Positions 6,768 to 16,962 are shown, numbered from the stretch's first letter. The stretch: 49,602 nt of DNA from an uncultured Paraglaciecola sp. (GCA_947498355.1 CANMKA010000029.1:1-49602), one strand, 5' to 3'. Translations and numbers: made by a program. Notes: generated from the letters alone by a model not told the origin.

Positions 6768-8174
6768 TTACATGTTTAGCTCTTTCAGTTTACGGGTAAG
6801 GGTGTTTCTGCCCCACCCTAAGCGCTTGGCTGCATCTTGCTTGTGTCCATGGGTATAGTGTAAGGCCCGCTCTAGCATTATTCGCTCAAAACTTAGGGTG
6901 GCTTCATCTAAAATATCGTTTTTACCCGACTGCAATTGTGCATCAGCCCAGGTTGCTAAGAGAACTTTCCAGTCTCCCGCTTGGGTGGCTTGTTCGCTAG
7001 TCACGGGTTGTTGATGAATTTCTGGTGGCAAATCACTAACCAAGACTTCTTGACCACTTGCCATCACGGTTAACCAGCGACACATGTTCTCAAGCTGACG
7101 CACGTTACCCGGCCAAGGTAATTGCTGCAGAATTTTCCGGGTTTCTTTAGCCAAAGATTTCACTTCAACAGACAACTCTGAAGCCGCTTTTTGCAAAAAG
7201 TGAGACGCTAATAAAGGAATATCTTCCCGTCGTTCGCTCAGCTTAGGTATATGAATCCGAATGACATTCAAACGGTGAAACAAATCTTCACGAAACTTAC
7301 CGTCAGCTACTCTTTGCTCTAAATTTTGATGAGTCGCAGCAATGATCCTTACGTCAACCGATACGGGATTATGCCCCCCTACTCGATAAAACTGACCATC
7401 GGCTAGCACTCTAAGTAAACGAGTTTGTACATCTAATGGCATATCGCCAATCTCGTCTAAAAACAAGGTGCCACCATCAGCTTGTTCAAAACGCCCTTGG
7501 CGAGCCCCTTGAGCACCAGTAAATGACCCTTTTTCATGACCAAATAACTCTGATTCAATTAAATCGGCTGGAATTGCTGCCATGTTCAACGCAATAAAGG
7601 TTTCGCTAGCCCGGGGGCTATGTCTGTGTAGCGCCTGAGCGACCAATTCTTTACCCGTACCAGATTGGCCATTAATTAACACACTGATACTAGAGCGAGA
7701 CAAACGCCCTATCGCCCTAAACACCTCTTGCATTGCAGGCGCTTCGCCAATAATCTCGGTCGCTTTGAGTAACTCTGGTGCTTGATACTTACTCGATTGC
7801 TCTCGCGCATGGGTAAGGGCGCGTTGCACCAAACTTACGGCTTCATCAATGTCAAAGGGCTTAGGTAAATATTCAAATGCACCACTTTGGTATGCGTTAA
7901 CTGCACTGTCCAAGTCTGAGTGGGCAGTCATAATAATCACCGGAATATTTTCGAAACGCTTGTGCACCTCTGCTAACAAGGTCATGCCGTCCATTTGCGG
8001 CATACGGATGTCTGAAACAATGACCTCAGGCGGCTGTCCACTTTGCAGTTGCAGTAGTAAATCTTCTGGGTTCTCGAAACAAAAACACGGAATATTAGCT
8101 GCCTGTAAGGCTTTTTGCAGCACCCAACGGATAGAGCTGTCGTCATCTACAATCCAGACTGGTTCGACATTCAT
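6768..8174 (-). CDS. ntrC: Nitrogen regulation response regulator NtrC (NR-I)
   Basis: The protein has 468 residues in the classical NtrC order. The receiver domain (about 1-120) has an acidic pocket at Asp10-12, phosphoacceptor Asp55 and Lys105. The AAA+ sigma-54 activator domain (about 140-380) has Walker A GQSGTGKE (169-176), the sigma-54-contacting loop GSFTGA (216-221; the family norm is GAFTGA) and a [11 protein letters not shown]alker B. The C-terminus is a Fis-type helix-turn-helix ending in [14 protein letters not shown]. When phosphorylated by NtrB under nitrogen limitation it activates sigma-54 promoters such as that of glnA. It overlaps ntrB by 4 bp (ATGA), so the two are translationally coupled, and a terminator follows. 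The Ala to Ser change in the loop is seen in other functional activators. Confidence 0.97.
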   Translation of the reverse strand: MNVEPVWIVDDDSSIRWVLQKALQAANIPCFCFENPEDLLLQLQSGQPPEVIVSDIRMPQMDGMTLLAEVHKRFENIPVIIMTAHSDLDSAVNAYQSGAFEYLPKPFDIDEAVSLVQRALTHAREQSSKYQAPELLKATEIIGEAPAMQEVFRAIGRLSRSSISVLINGQSGTGKELVAQALHRHSPRASETFIALNMAAIPADLIESELFGHEKGSFTGAQGARQGRFEQADGGTLFLDEIGDMPLDVQTRLLRVLADGQFYRVGGHNPVSVDVRIIAATHQNLEQRVADGKFREDLFHRLNVIRIHIPKLSERREDIPLLASHFLQKAASELSVEVKSLAKETRKILQQLPWPGNVRQLENMCRWLTVMASGQEVLVSDLPPEIHQQPVTSEQATQAGDWKVLLATWADAQLQSGKNDILDEATLSFERIMLERALHYTHGHKQDAAKRLGWGRNTLTRKLKELNM

Positions 8175-9250
8175 TTTTGATGTTCCTTTCTGTCAATCGG
8201 TAAATACAAGGTAAACTCGGTGCGCCCCGGCCAGCTGCCCACATCGATTTTACCTCTGTGATGGCCAATCAAGGTTTGCGAGATAGATAAGCCTAAGCCA
8301 CTGCCGTCTTTTTTGGTGGTCACCATAGGATAAAAGAGCGTATCTTTAAGTTCATCGGGTATACCTGGGCCGTTGTCAACAATACTAATTTTTACACACA
8401 GGGGAAAACTCGCCCCATGGATAATCACCCGCCTTTCGATACGCGTGACAATTTGAATTTCGCCTTCAATATCAGGATATTGCATTAACACCTGAACACT
8501 ATTTCGAACAATGTTCAGAGTAGCTTGTTGGATCATATCTTGATCAAGGTAAATATCTGGGATACTGGGGTCGTAATCGCGAACAATCTTAATGCTATGG
8601 CTGGGATCTAAATCTACTAAGGTACACACTTTCTCGATGACTTCGTGAACGTTATACCAATGAAAGGTAGGCCTAACATTTGGGCCAAGCAGGCGATCAA
8701 CCAAGTTTCGCAAGCGATCTGACTGCTCAATAATCACTTGGGTAAACTCTTTAAGTTCGTTGGAGTTTAGTTCTTTAGATAACAACTGCGCTGCGCCACG
8801 GATCCCCCCAAGAGGGTTTTTAATTTCGTGGGCTAAGCCGCGCACTAGCTCGCGGGCAGCTTGTTGCTGTGCCCATTGATGATTCTCTTGAGTAATCTTC
8901 TTTTGTTGTTCTATTTGGCGTATTTCGAGTAGTAAATACTTTTGCTGGTTTTCGACCACGCTTGTTACAGAGACGTCGGCCTGAGTATGCCTACCATCTA
9001 AAAACAAGATATTCACTTCACTGTCAGAAAACGACTCCCCAAATTCGCGACATTGGTGCAAGCGTCCTACATCCAAGCTTGAGCTAGTGATAAATTGATA
9101 GATTTCGCAGTTCATTAATAAACTTAAACTGCGCTCAAATAGTGCTTCTGCCGCATGGTTAGCAAACTGAATGCACATATCTGGATCAAGCACCATGACA
9201 GCGGTCGACAAGTGGTCTAACAAAATGTTTGAAGAAATAGCCTGTTTCAT
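8171..9250 (-). CDS. ntrB: Nitrogen regulation sensor histidine kinase NtrB (NR-II)
   Basis: The protein has 359 residues and no membrane segment, as expected for the cytoplasmic kinase/phosphatase partner of NtrC. An N-terminal PAS domain (about 10-115) is followed by a HisKA segment with phosphoacceptor His141 in GLAHEIKNPLGGIRGAAQLL. The HATPase_c domain carries the N box (NIVRNSVQ), the G1 box DNGPGIPDELK and the G2 box GSGLGLSIS. In enteric bacteria its kinase/phosphatase balance is set by PII (GlnB); the glnB gene is not in this window. An NtrC-type box lies 18 bp upstream of its start, which suggests feedback control of this two-gene operon. Confidence 0.97.
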   Translation of the reverse strand: MKQAISSNILLDHLSTAVMVLDPDMCIQFANHAAEALFERSLSLLMNCEIYQFITSSSLDVGRLHQCREFGESFSDSEVNILFLDGRHTQADVSVTSVVENQQKYLLLEIRQIEQQKKITQENHQWAQQQAARELVRGLAHEIKNPLGGIRGAAQLLSKELNSNELKEFTQVIIEQSDRLRNLVDRLLGPNVRPTFHWYNVHEVIEKVCTLVDLDPSHSIKIVRDYDPSIPDIYLDQDMIQQATLNIVRNSVQVLMQYPDIEGEIQIVTRIERRVIIHGASFPLCVKISIVDNGPGIPDELKDTLFYPMVTTKKDGSGLGLSISQTLIGHHRGKIDVGSWPGRTEFTLYLPIDRKEHQK

Positions 9251-9267
9251 AGTCCCAACAAAAATAC

Positions 9268-9284
9268 CGCACCAATAAGGTGCA
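9268..9284 (-). promoter_or_regulatory. NtrC-binding box upstream of ntrB
   Basis: CGCACC-AATAA-GGTGCA is one base from the NtrC consensus TGCACC-N5-GGTGCA and contains a perfect GCACC/GGTGC dyad. It lies 18-34 bp before the ntrB start, where bound NtrC would cover the promoter, as in the self-limiting glnL promoter of enteric bacteria. Direct repression is inferred. Confidence 0.75.
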
Positions 9285-9333
9285 AATGTAACTTTAGCGT
9301 GTCATCTTATCTATTCAAATATAAAATTACGTC

Positions 9334-9861
9334 TTATCTGGCAGGGCTTTGCACCGAAACTCGGTGCAAATAGAAGGTCTGCTGCTGGGTAGATGCAAGG
9401 ATCTTGCCTGAGTTGGCAACTAACTGTATTTGAATGGTATATGCCCCTCTATCGAGGTTTTCTAAGGCGAATATAGGAGAGTTTTGCTTACGCACAATCT
9501 TCCCCGCCATTAATAATTGATACTGACCAGAAACGTCCTTAATGGGCTTAACCACAATATTTACGTTGCCGGCATTATCTCTGATGTTTTCTTCTGGTGC
9601 AGGACGAGAAATCAACAATTTACGGGGCGGCACTGGTGGTTTTATTGGAGTCGAAACAGCGCTAGCTTGACCATTATTTAGGGCGGGCACCACTACACTA
9701 TTGACCCCAGATAGATTCACAGGTTGCGCATCTTTCGTGGCGGTATCTGTGTATACCACTGAGCCATCTTCACGTGTGACTTTGTATACGTCTTTGGCTT
9801 CAGTATTAACAGTTAACACTGCCATGACTAAGGCCACAGTGCTAGATAGGTTCACGCGCAT
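9334..9861 (-). CDS. DUF4124-domain periplasmic protein
   Basis: The predicted protein has 175 residues. A signal peptide (MRVNLSSTVALVMAVLTVNTEA) precedes a DUF4124 module with its typical motif DVYKVTREDGSVVYTDT. A Pro/Lys-rich linker (about 75-90) leads to a beta-rich C-terminal part with LDRGAYTIQIQLVANSGK, which resembles an immunoglobulin-like strand arrangement. The gene lies between glnA and ntrB on the same strand, a neighbourhood I recall from other marine gammaproteobacteria. A strong terminator between glnA and this gene suggests separate transcription. No biochemical function is established for DUF4124; a cell-envelope role is likely. Confidence 0.8.
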   Translation of the reverse strand: MRVNLSSTVALVMAVLTVNTEAKDVYKVTREDGSVVYTDTATKDAQPVNLSGVNSVVVPALNNGQASAVSTPIKPPVPPRKLLISRPAPEENIRDNAGNVNIVVKPIKDVSGQYQLLMAGKIVRKQNSPIFALENLDRGAYTIQIQLVANSGKILASTQQQTFYLHRVSVQSPAR

Positions 9862-9914
9862 ACTTTTGAGCTTGGATTCTAAATAGAGAATGAAGTTAGT
9901 GTAGCTAATTTTTA

Positions 9915-9943
9915 GGCAAAAAAAAGCCCGCTTTCGCGGGCTT
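9915..9943 (-). terminator. Rho-independent terminator after glnA
   Basis: AAGCCCGC (9924-9931) pairs with GCGGGCTT (9936-9943) around TTTC. On the minus strand the stem is followed by an eight-base T tract. It lies about 20 bp past the glnA stop. Confidence 0.92.
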
Positions 9944-9964
9944 AGTATCAGATTTACTATCTAA

Positions 9965-11374
9965 TTAAACGCTGTAGTACATGTCGAACTCAACAGGGTG
10001 AGTGGTTGAGTTTAATAACTCAACTTCTTCACGCTTAAGGTCGATGTATGCATCAATCATTTCGTCAGTCATAACACCACCAGCAGTCAAGAAGTCACGG
10101 TCTGCATCTAGTGCATCCAATGCTTCTTCAAATGAACTTGCAACTTGAGGAATGGCTGCAGCTTCTTCAGCTGGTAAGTCATACAAGTCTTTGTCCATTG
10201 AATCGCCAGGGTGGATCTTGTTTTTAATTCCGTCAAGGCCAGCCATAAGCATAGCAGTGAAAGATAAGTAAGGGTTACCTGTAGGGTCAGGGAAACGTAC
10301 TTCGATACGACGTGCTCTATCAGTTGTAACATAAGGAATACGGATAGATGCAGAACGGTTACGAGCTGAGTAAGCTAGCATAACTGGTGCTTCAAAGCCT
10401 GGTACTAAACGCTTGTACGAGTTAGTAGAAGCGTTAGAGAAAGCATTGATTGCTTTAGCATGCTTGATGATACCACCAATGTAGTAAAGTGCTTCTTCAG
10501 ACATACCTGCATATTTGTCACCCGCAAAGATGTTTTTGCCATCTTTAGAGATTGATTGGTGAACGTGCATACCAGAACCGTTATCGCCAACTAGAGGCTT
10601 AGGCATAAAGGTAGCAGTTTGACCATATGCATTAGCTACGTTGTGAACAACATACTTGTAGATTTGAACTTCATCAGCTTTCTTAACAAGCGTATTGAAA
10701 AGACATGCGATTTCGTTCTGACCAGCAGTTGCTACTTCGTGGTGATGCGCTTCAACAGTCAAACCCATTTCTTCCATAACTAAACACATAGCAGCACGAG
10801 TATCGTGTGCAGAGTCAACTGGAGGAACTGGGAAGTAACCACCTTTTACACCTGGACGGTGAGCTAGGTTACCTTCTTCGAACTCTGCACCAGAGTTCCA
10901 CTTAGCTTCAGCAGAATCTATTTTGTAGAAAGAACCGGCCATGTCAGTGTGGAAACGTACGTCGTCGAACAAGAAAAATTCTGGCTCAGGACCAAAGAAG
11001 GCTGTGTCACCGATGCCAGTAGACTTCAAGTATTCTTCGGCACGGTTAGCAACTGAACGCGGATCACGGTCGTAACCTTCGTTAGTAGTTGGCTCAAGAA
11101 TATCACAACGGATATTAATTTGAGTTTCTTCTGCGAACGGGTCAAGAACGGCAGTTTCAGGATCAGGCATAAGGATCATGTCAGATTCGTTGATTCCTTT
11201 CCAACCAGCGATTGAAGAACCATCGAACATTTTACCTTCTTCGAAGAAGTCTTCATCTACTTGGTGAGTAGGTATAGAAACGTGTTGCTCTTTACCTTTA
11301 GTATCGGTGAAACGTAAATCAACGAATTTAGCTTCGCTTTCTTTAATAAGGTCTAAGGCCTTTTGTGCTGACAT
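9965..11374 (-). CDS. glnA: Glutamine synthetase type I (GSI-beta)
   Basis: The protein has 469 residues from the ATG at 11374. This start was chosen because GGAGGA lies just upstream and [12 protein letters not shown] matches the family; the frame is open for 18 more codons with no family similarity. It catalyses ATP-dependent formation of glutamine from glutamate and ammonium as a dodecamer. Visible signatures are [10 protein letters not shown] (beta-grasp), the [12 protein letters not shown] metal-binding region, [15 protein letters not shown], and Tyr398 in DLYDLPAEE, the adenylylation site that marks GSI-beta. Upstream sit a sigma-54 promoter and an NtrC-type box, and ntrBC lies downstream on the same strand. 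A second, type III synthetase lies beyond typA. Confidence 0.98.
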   Translation of the reverse strand: MSAQKALDLIKESEAKFVDLRFTDTKGKEQHVSIPTHQVDEDFFEEGKMFDGSSIAGWKGINESDMILMPDPETAVLDPFAEETQINIRCDILEPTTNEGYDRDPRSVANRAEEYLKSTGIGDTAFFGPEPEFFLFDDVRFHTDMAGSFYKIDSAEAKWNSGAEFEEGNLAHRPGVKGGYFPVPPVDSAHDTRAAMCLVMEEMGLTVEAHHHEVATAGQNEIACLFNTLVKKADEVQIYKYVVHNVANAYGQTATFMPKPLVGDNGSGMHVHQSISKDGKNIFAGDKYAGMSEEALYYIGGIIKHAKAINAFSNASTNSYKRLVPGFEAPVMLAYSARNRSASIRIPYVTTDRARRIEVRFPDPTGNPYLSFTAMLMAGLDGIKNKIHPGDSMDKDLYDLPAEEAAAIPQVASSFEEALDALDADRDFLTAGGVMTDEMIDAYIDLKREEVELLNSTTHPVEFDMYYSV

Positions 11375-11450
11375 AATGTCCTCCAGATTAAAAATATAAA
11401 TGTAAAAGTTTTGGTTTATTTGAGCCAAAACTAAAACGTTGTCGCTTTAC

Positions 11451-11466
11451 AGCAATAACCGCGCCA
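11451..11466 (-). promoter_or_regulatory. Sigma-54 promoter of glnA
   Basis: On the minus strand the sequence reads TGGCGC-GGTTA-TTGCT. This keeps the invariant GG-N10-GC spacing and differs from TGGCAC-N5-TTGCW by one base in the -24 element. It predicts a transcript start near 11440, a leader of about 65 bases before the glnA ATG. Confidence 0.82.
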
Positions 11467-11539
11467 TTTAAGTAAATTTTAAGAATACGGCTTAATTCAA
11501 CAATTTACGGGCTAATACCGACAAACAAAATTGTGTAGA

Positions 11540-11556
11540 TGCACCAATTTAGAGCA
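11540..11556 (-). promoter_or_regulatory. Imperfect NtrC-type enhancer site for glnA
   Basis: TGCACC-AATTT-AGAGCA matches one half of the NtrC consensus exactly and the other half at four of six bases. Its centre is about 108 bp upstream of the predicted glnA transcript start, the usual enhancer distance. Confidence 0.5.
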
Positions 11557-11692
11557 TCACGGCATCATTATAAAGCAAAGCCGCACTATCCTATCAAAAA
11601 GTTCCTATTATGCTAGTACAAGAATCTACTATTTATCTGGGCTAAAAAGGATAAGCCTGCGTGATTTAATTTTATTTGGCCGCAATATGCAT

Positions 11693-11720
11693 TTGACGTT
11701 CGCTTAATGGTGGATATATC
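11693..11720 (+). promoter_or_regulatory. Candidate sigma-70 promoter of typA
   Basis: TTGACG (11693-11698) is followed after 16 bp by TATATC (11715-11720), giving a transcript start about 65 bp before the typA ATG. The -35 is good and the -10 moderate. Confidence 0.45.
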
Positions 11721-11793
11721 TGTACAATCCGCGCCCATAAATTCGAAGTTAAATTCGCGATTGTCTAGCAATCGCCAGCAAAGAGTAAACACC

Positions 11794-13632
11794 ATGAGTT
11801 CATCAAACACCTCAATTGCTAATTTGAGGAACATTGCGATTATTGCCCACGTTGACCACGGCAAAACCACCTTAGTTGATAAGTTGTTACAACAGTCAGG
11901 TACATTAGAAAGCCGCGGCGAAGCCGAAGAGCGAGTGATGGACTCTAACGACATCGAGAAAGAGCGTGGCATTACCATTCTTGCTAAAAATACAGCAATA
12001 AAATGGAATGATTACCGTATCAACATAGTAGACACCCCTGGACACGCCGACTTTGGTGGTGAAGTTGAGCGAGTTATGTCGATGGCTGACTCAGTATTAT
12101 TATTAGTCGATGCGCAAGAAGGCCCAATGCCACAAACTCGTTTTGTGACACAAAAAGCCTTTGCTCAAGGTTTGAAGCCAATTGTTGTTATCAACAAAAT
12201 TGATAAGCCTGGCGCTCGCCCTGATTGGGTAATGGATCAAGTATTCGACCTGTTTGACAACTTAGGTGCGACAGACGATCAATTAGATTTTGAAGTGGTT
12301 TATGCATCAGCGCTTAATGGCTGGGCAACCAACGACGTTGATACGCCTAGCGAAGACATGACACCTTTATTCGAAACTATCGTTAAACACGTTAAGCCAC
12401 CAGCAGCAGACGTAGACGGTCCTCTACAAATGCAAATTTCGCAGCTTGACTACAACTCGTATGTTGGCGTAATCGGTATTGGCCGTATCACTCGTGGTTC
12501 GGTTAAACCAAACCAGCAAGTTTCTATCATAGGTGCCGACGGTCAAACTCGTAACGGTAAAGTGGGTCAAGTACAAGGTTACCTTGGTCTTGAACGTCAC
12601 GAAGTACAATCAGCCGATGCAGGCGATATCATTGCAATTACTGGTTTAGGTGAATTAAAAATATCTGACACCATTTGCGATCCTACCGCAGTAGAAGCCT
12701 TACCAGCACTATCAGTAGACGAACCTACTGTAACCATGACATTCCAAGTGAATAACTCACCATTTGCAGGTAAAGAAGGCAAGTACGTAACGTCACGTAA
12801 TATTCTTGAGCGCTTACAAAACGAATTAGTTCACAACGTGGCACTTAAAGTTGAAGAAATGCCTGATCCAGACAAATTCCGCGTATCGGGTCGTGGTGAA
12901 CTTCACTTAGGTATTCTAATTGAAAATATGCGCCGTGAAGGTTACGAGCTAGCGGTATCACGTCCAGAAGTAATCTTAAAAGATGTTGACGGTCAGGTTC
13001 ACGAACCTTTCGAAACCGTTACTATCGACGTAGAAGAAGAGCACCAAGGTGCAATCATGGAGCAGCTTGGTACACGTAAAGGCGAGCTAACAGACATGTC
13101 TCCTGATGGAAAAGGCCGTATCCGTATGGACTTTATCATCCCAAGCCGTGGCTTAATCGGTTTCCAAACTGACTTTATGACCATGACTTCTGGTTCAGGC
13201 TTGATGTATCACACCTACGACCATTACGGCCCACATAAAGGTGGCGAAATCGGTCAGCGTAAGAATGGTGTACTTATTGCCAACGCTACAGGTAAAGCTC
13301 TAACTAATGCCTTGTTTAACCTGCAAGAGCGTGGTCGCTTATTTATCGGCCATGGTGTTGAAGTATACGAAGGCATGGTAATTGGTATTCACGCACGCGA
13401 TAACGATCTAACGGTTAACGCTCTAAAAGGTAAGCAATTAACTAACGTTCGTGCATCAGGTACAGATGAAGCGCAAAACTTAGTGCCGCCAATCATTATG
13501 TCTTTGGAGCAAGCGTTAGAGTTTATCGACAATGATGAGTTAGTAGAAGTGACGCCAGAGAGCATTCGTATTCGTAAGAAGCTGCTGACTGAAAACCTAC
13601 GTAAGCAAGCTGGACGTGCACCAAAGTCGTAA
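11794..13632 (+). CDS. typA: Ribosome-associated GTPase TypA/BipA
   Basis: The protein has 612 residues from the ATG at 11794 ([20 protein letters not shown]). The open frame continues 29 codons upstream, but family length and the AAAGAG ribosome-binding sequence favour this start. It is an EF-G-like translational GTPase: P-loop AHVDHGKTT, switch I around [23 protein letters not shown], then the beta-barrel domain, EF-G domain III/V-like folds (the [19 protein letters not shown] block) and the BipA-specific C-terminal domain ([11 protein letters not shown] to NLRKQAGR). BipA aids ribosome assembly and stress or cold adaptation. It is divergent from glnA, an arrangement shared with enteric bacteria, and is followed by its own terminator. 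Confidence 0.97.
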   Translation: MSSSNTSIANLRNIAIIAHVDHGKTTLVDKLLQQSGTLESRGEAEERVMDSNDIEKERGITILAKNTAIKWNDYRINIVDTPGHADFGGEVERVMSMADSVLLLVDAQEGPMPQTRFVTQKAFAQGLKPIVVINKIDKPGARPDWVMDQVFDLFDNLGATDDQLDFEVVYASALNGWATNDVDTPSEDMTPLFETIVKHVKPPAADVDGPLQMQISQLDYNSYVGVIGIGRITRGSVKPNQQVSIIGADGQTRNGKVGQVQGYLGLERHEVQSADAGDIIAITGLGELKISDTICDPTAVEALPALSVDEPTVTMTFQVNNSPFAGKEGKYVTSRNILERLQNELVHNVALKVEEMPDPDKFRVSGRGELHLGILIENMRREGYELAVSRPEVILKDVDGQVHEPFETVTIDVEEEHQGAIMEQLGTRKGELTDMSPDGKGRIRMDFIIPSRGLIGFQTDFMTMTSGSGLMYHTYDHYGPHKGGEIGQRKNGVLIANATGKALTNALFNLQERGRLFIGHGVEVYEGMVIGIHARDNDLTVNALKGKQLTNVRASGTDEAQNLVPPIIMSLEQALEFIDNDELVEVTPESIRIRKKLLTENLRKQAGRAPKS

Positions 13633-13676
13633 AGACTTAGTCTTAGTCCCTAAGACATTGCACTCATAGCAAATTT

Positions 13677-13702
13677 AAAAACCGACGAAAGTCGGTTTTT
13701 TT
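13677..13702 (+). terminator. Rho-independent terminator after typA
   Basis: AAAAACCGAC (13677-13686), a GAAA loop, then GTCGGTTTTT with T continuing to 13702. It is a stable tetraloop hairpin with a T tract about 45 bp after the typA stop. Confidence 0.93.
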
Positions 13703-13835
13703 ATGCTTGTAAAATACCGACGCCACTCAAGCCTAATTTTCATCTTGAGTTTGTGCTTATTTCAGGCGATGACTTGTCTCATCCGTCGCCAAATTTTTGA
13801 AGCTTTACGTTTTAAAAGCGACCCGTCTTTGCCTT

Positions 13836-13844
13836 TGGTATAAT
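13836..13844 (+). promoter_or_regulatory. Extended -10 promoter of the type III glutamine synthetase gene
   Basis: TGG-TATAAT is a consensus extended -10 element about 94 bp before the start codon. No good -35 is seen, which extended -10 promoters tolerate. No sigma-54 motif is visible here, unlike glnA. The wider TTGGTATAATACC is partly palindromic and could also bind a repressor. Confidence 0.5.
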
Positions 13845-13937
13845 ACCTGCTTTAGTCTAAGCAAATTTCTTGTAAATTTTGTTGGAGCTTTCTAAGAAAG
13901 TGCCTTCCCCCCTTACATTACACGCCGAGGATAAGAT

Positions 13938-16112
13938 ATGAGCGGAGCAAGATCGCGTAAGAATGCCATCACAGAAATCACCAATCGTGCACCAAAGTTG
14001 GTCGACCAAACCGATCCTTTGAGTAAAATTTGGGCAACAGACGTATTTAGTCTATCGGCAATGGAAGAAGCCTTGTCTAAAAACGCATTTAAAGCGATAA
14101 AAAAGACGGTTCAAACAGGGGCCGAATTGGATGCGGCGACTGCCGACATCGTAGCTGCCGCCATGAAAGATTGGGCCATTGCTAAAGGTGCCAAGTTCTT
14201 CTCACACATCTTTTACCCCATGACCAATGTCACAGCTGAAAAGCATGACGGGTTTATTGTGACTAACTCTGACGGCGGCGCAATCACAGAATTTACCGGT
14301 AGCCTACTAATTAAAGGCGAGCCAGACGGGTCATCGTTCCCAAATGGTAGCTTGCGTATGACAAACGCAGCACGAGGCTACACAGCTTGGGATCCAACTA
14401 GCCCAGCATACGTCATGCACACGGCTAATGGCGCAACCTTGATGATCCCGAGTGTCTTTATGTCATGGACGGGTGAAGCTCTTGATAAAAAGATCCCACT
14501 GCTACGTTCAAATAAAGCCATGGACACAGCCGCGCAAAAGGTATTAACCCTGATGGGCGAAACCGAAATCGCACCACTCAACTCAAGCTGTGGTGCCGAG
14601 CAAGAATACTTCTTAGTTGATGAACACTTTGCCAATGCTCGCCCCGATTTACTGTTAGCCGGCCGCTCACTATTTGGTGCAGCCCCTGCTAAAGGTCAAC
14701 AATTCGATGACCATTACTTTGGCGCTATCCCTGCTCGCGTACAGGTCTTTATGCAAGACTTTGAAGACAAACTATACCGCTTAGGGATCCCAGCTAAAAC
14801 TCATCACAATGAAGTCGCCCCTGGGCAATTTGAAATTGCCCCTTACTACGAAGCAGCAAACGTAGCAGCAGATCATCAGCAACTCTTGATGACGCTAATG
14901 AAGAGCACAGCCAAAGAGCACGGTTTTTTATGCTTATTGCACGAAAAACCCTTTGCTGGAGTAAACGGTTCGGGTAAACACGTCAACTGGTCTGTGGGTA
15001 ATTCAACTCAAGGAAACTTACTTGATCCGGGCAGTACCCCACACGACAACTTAAACTTCTTATTATTCTGCGGAGCGGTTATTCGTGGCGTACACAAATA
15101 TGGGCCATTATTACGAGCAGTTATCGCCTCTGCTGCCAATGACCATCGTTTGGGTGCAAACGAAGCGCCACCTGCTATTTTATCTGTCTATTTAGGCGAT
15201 CAGTTAGAAAGCGTATTTAAAGACATTAAAGCAGGTAAACTGCTAGAGAAAGCCAAAGGCGGATTGATGGACTTAGGTCTATCACAAATCCTATCTTTTG
15301 AGCGAGATCCAGGTGACAGAAACCGTACTTCGCCTTTCGCGTTTACGGGTAATCGTTTTGAGTTCCGAGCAGTAGGCTCTTCTCAATCGGTATCTGGCCC
15401 TCTTGTCGCTATGAATACCATGCTAGCCGATTCATTAAACTGGATTGCCGACAAGCTTGAAAGCGTAATAGCCAAAGGCGAAGATAAAACCGCTGCGGTT
15501 ATCACTGTGTTACAAGAGCTAATGGAGCTGCACGGAAATGTCATTTTTGGTGGCGACGGCTACTCAAGTGAATGGCATACAGCAGCAGTCGAAGAACGTG
15601 GCCTGAAGAATATTCCCACCACAGCTGACGCTCTGCCTGCCTTTAAAGATCCTGATGTGGTCGAGTTGTTCAAATCAACAGGCGTACTGTCTCCAGCCGA
15701 ACTTGCCAGTCGCTTCGAAGTCTACGCAGAACAGTACATACTGTCGATTGAAGTAGAAGCTAAATTGGTAGTAGGCATGGCAAGCACCAGAATTTACCCA
15801 GCTGCCATGACTTACTTAAACAATCTAGCTAGCACAGCAGCAAACCTGACTAAATTAAGTGTGTCTATTGGTCAAGATAGCCTTGAGCAAGTTGCCAGCG
15901 AAACCGACACTATGATGGCAGCCGTGGCTAAACTCAAAGAAGCATTAAGTATCGAAGAGTTTGACAGCGTAGAAGCCCACATGAACCATTGTGCAGAGAT
16001 ACTTTGTCCTCTTATGCTAGAGGTTCGTAACAGTGCCGATAGCTTAGAATTAGTGGTGTCTGACGAGTTATGGCCACTACCTAAGTACCAAGAAATGCTG
16101 TTTATTAAGTAA
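13938..16112 (+). CDS. glnN: Glutamine synthetase type III (GSIII)
   Basis: The protein has 724 residues, the size of GSIII and much longer than GSI. It has the GSIII N-terminal extension (SKIWATDVFSLSAMEEAL) and GAKFFSHIFYPMT. The catalytic blocks are GAEQEYFLVDEHF, NEVAPGQFEIAPYYE, AGVNGSGKHVNWSVG and GNRFEFRAVGSSQS. The C-terminal region is helical and there is no GSI-type adenylylation Tyr. It has the same reaction as GlnA but a distinct family. A strong GAGGATAAG ribosome-binding sequence lies 4 bp upstream. It lies on the far side of typA from glnA-ntrBC, so nitrogen assimilation genes bracket typA. Having two synthetases of different regulation is usually linked to nitrogen-poor habitats. 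The symbol follows GSIII usage elsewhere. Confidence 0.95.
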   Translation: MSGARSRKNAITEITNRAPKLVDQTDPLSKIWATDVFSLSAMEEALSKNAFKAIKKTVQTGAELDAATADIVAAAMKDWAIAKGAKFFSHIFYPMTNVTAEKHDGFIVTNSDGGAITEFTGSLLIKGEPDGSSFPNGSLRMTNAARGYTAWDPTSPAYVMHTANGATLMIPSVFMSWTGEALDKKIPLLRSNKAMDTAAQKVLTLMGETEIAPLNSSCGAEQEYFLVDEHFANARPDLLLAGRSLFGAAPAKGQQFDDHYFGAIPARVQVFMQDFEDKLYRLGIPAKTHHNEVAPGQFEIAPYYEAANVAADHQQLLMTLMKSTAKEHGFLCLLHEKPFAGVNGSGKHVNWSVGNSTQGNLLDPGSTPHDNLNFLLFCGAVIRGVHKYGPLLRAVIASAANDHRLGANEAPPAILSVYLGDQLESVFKDIKAGKLLEKAKGGLMDLGLSQILSFERDPGDRNRTSPFAFTGNRFEFRAVGSSQSVSGPLVAMNTMLADSLNWIADKLESVIAKGEDKTAAVITVLQELMELHGNVIFGGDGYSSEWHTAAVEERGLKNIPTTADALPAFKDPDVVELFKSTGVLSPAELASRFEVYAEQYILSIEVEAKLVVGMASTRIYPAAMTYLNNLASTAANLTKLSVSIGQDSLEQVASETDTMMAAVAKLKEALSIEEFDSVEAHMNHCAEILCPLMLEVRNSADSLELVVSDELWPLPKYQEMLFIK

Positions 16113-16171
16113 TTAGTAAGCTCGCCCGATACCAAGTGTCATTGATATCGGGACCTAAAGCCTTAAATCAA

Positions 16172-16195
16172 AAAAGAGCTTCGGCTCTTTTTTTT
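16172..16195 (+). terminator. Rho-independent terminator after glnN
   Basis: AAAAGAGC-TTCG-GCTCTTTT (16172-16191) is a UUCG-tetraloop hairpin followed by more T. It has A-runs on the other side, so it can also serve the convergent lrgB gene. A second dyad CCCGATA/TATCGGG (16125-16131, 16146-16152) precedes it. Confidence 0.92.
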
Positions 16196-16230
16196 GTGGG
16201 CCAGTCCTTATTTGGTGTAAAAAATAGCGC

Positions 16231-16962
16231 CTATAAAGACAGCAAAAAAGGAACGTACACAGGAGCAATTAGGGCCGTTATCATGGCACAGATAATCAAA
16301 GCCGTAGAAGCGTACGCAGAAGCAATAGGATACTTTTTCGAGATACTTGCCGTACCAACGGCATGAGACACACTGCCAATTGCCATACCAATCACTTTTT
16401 GTGATTCTGGATTGTCTGTGCTCTGCTCGCAATCCACCACCTGCTTGCTAACAATACGTAACCAACCTAACCACAACACACCAATAATTGACCCCGTAAG
16501 CCCAGCAATTAAAGGAACCACAGCCGCAATAGACTCAGAGCCTCCTAGTTCCAATGCGGTGGACATAGACACTGGGGTGGTGATATTTAGTGCCACAATT
16601 GACTTGATCAGCCAAGCATCTAAACCCAACACCCTAGCTAAGCAAACACTCACCGTTAACGTAATTACAGAAGCCAAAGCGCATATGACAGCGATCTGTC
16701 GCCACTGTTTATACAAAATGGGGAGTTGTTTGTAGAGGGGGTACCCCAAAAGCACAACGGCGGGTTCGAGTAAATGATTCACGTAACCGGCTCCTCCAAT
16801 ATATTGCTCATACGGAATACCGAAGATAAGCAAACCGAGTGAGATGCTCACAACACTCAGTAACAGGGGATTTAAAAAAGGGTAAGAGTAGGCTTGCTGC
16901 AATCTGAAATAACCTAAAAAGATTACCAGAGAGCCTCCACAAAATAGTAAAAACTCAATCAT
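16231..16962 (-). CDS. lrgB: LrgB/CidB-family membrane protein
   Basis: The predicted protein has 243 residues and is almost entirely hydrophobic, with about seven membrane helices. The conserved block IKSIVALNITTPVSMSTALELGG and the C-terminal GMAIGSVSHAVGTAS are hallmarks of LrgB. Family members act with LrgA in holin-like control of murein hydrolase activity; in plants and some bacteria they are linked to glycolate, pyruvate or lactate transport. The start overlaps the end of lrgA by 8 bp, which indicates translational coupling. The actual transported compound here is unknown. Confidence 0.92.
   Translation of the reverse strand: MIEFLLFCGGSLVIFLGYFRLQQAYSYPFLNPLLLSVVSISLGLLIFGIPYEQYIGGAGYVNHLLEPAVVLLGYPLYKQLPILYKQWRQIAVICALASVITLTVSVCLARVLGLDAWLIKSIVALNITTPVSMSTALELGGSESIAAVVPLIAGLTGSIIGVLWLGWLRIVSKQVVDCEQSTDNPESQKVIGMAIGSVSHAVGTASISKKYPIASAYASTALIICAMITALIAPVYVPFLLSL

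Noticed and set aside
11375..11428. Upstream start of glnA giving 18 extra residues.
   Set aside because: GGAGGA lies directly before the ATG at 11374 and family proteins start there; the extension has no similarity.
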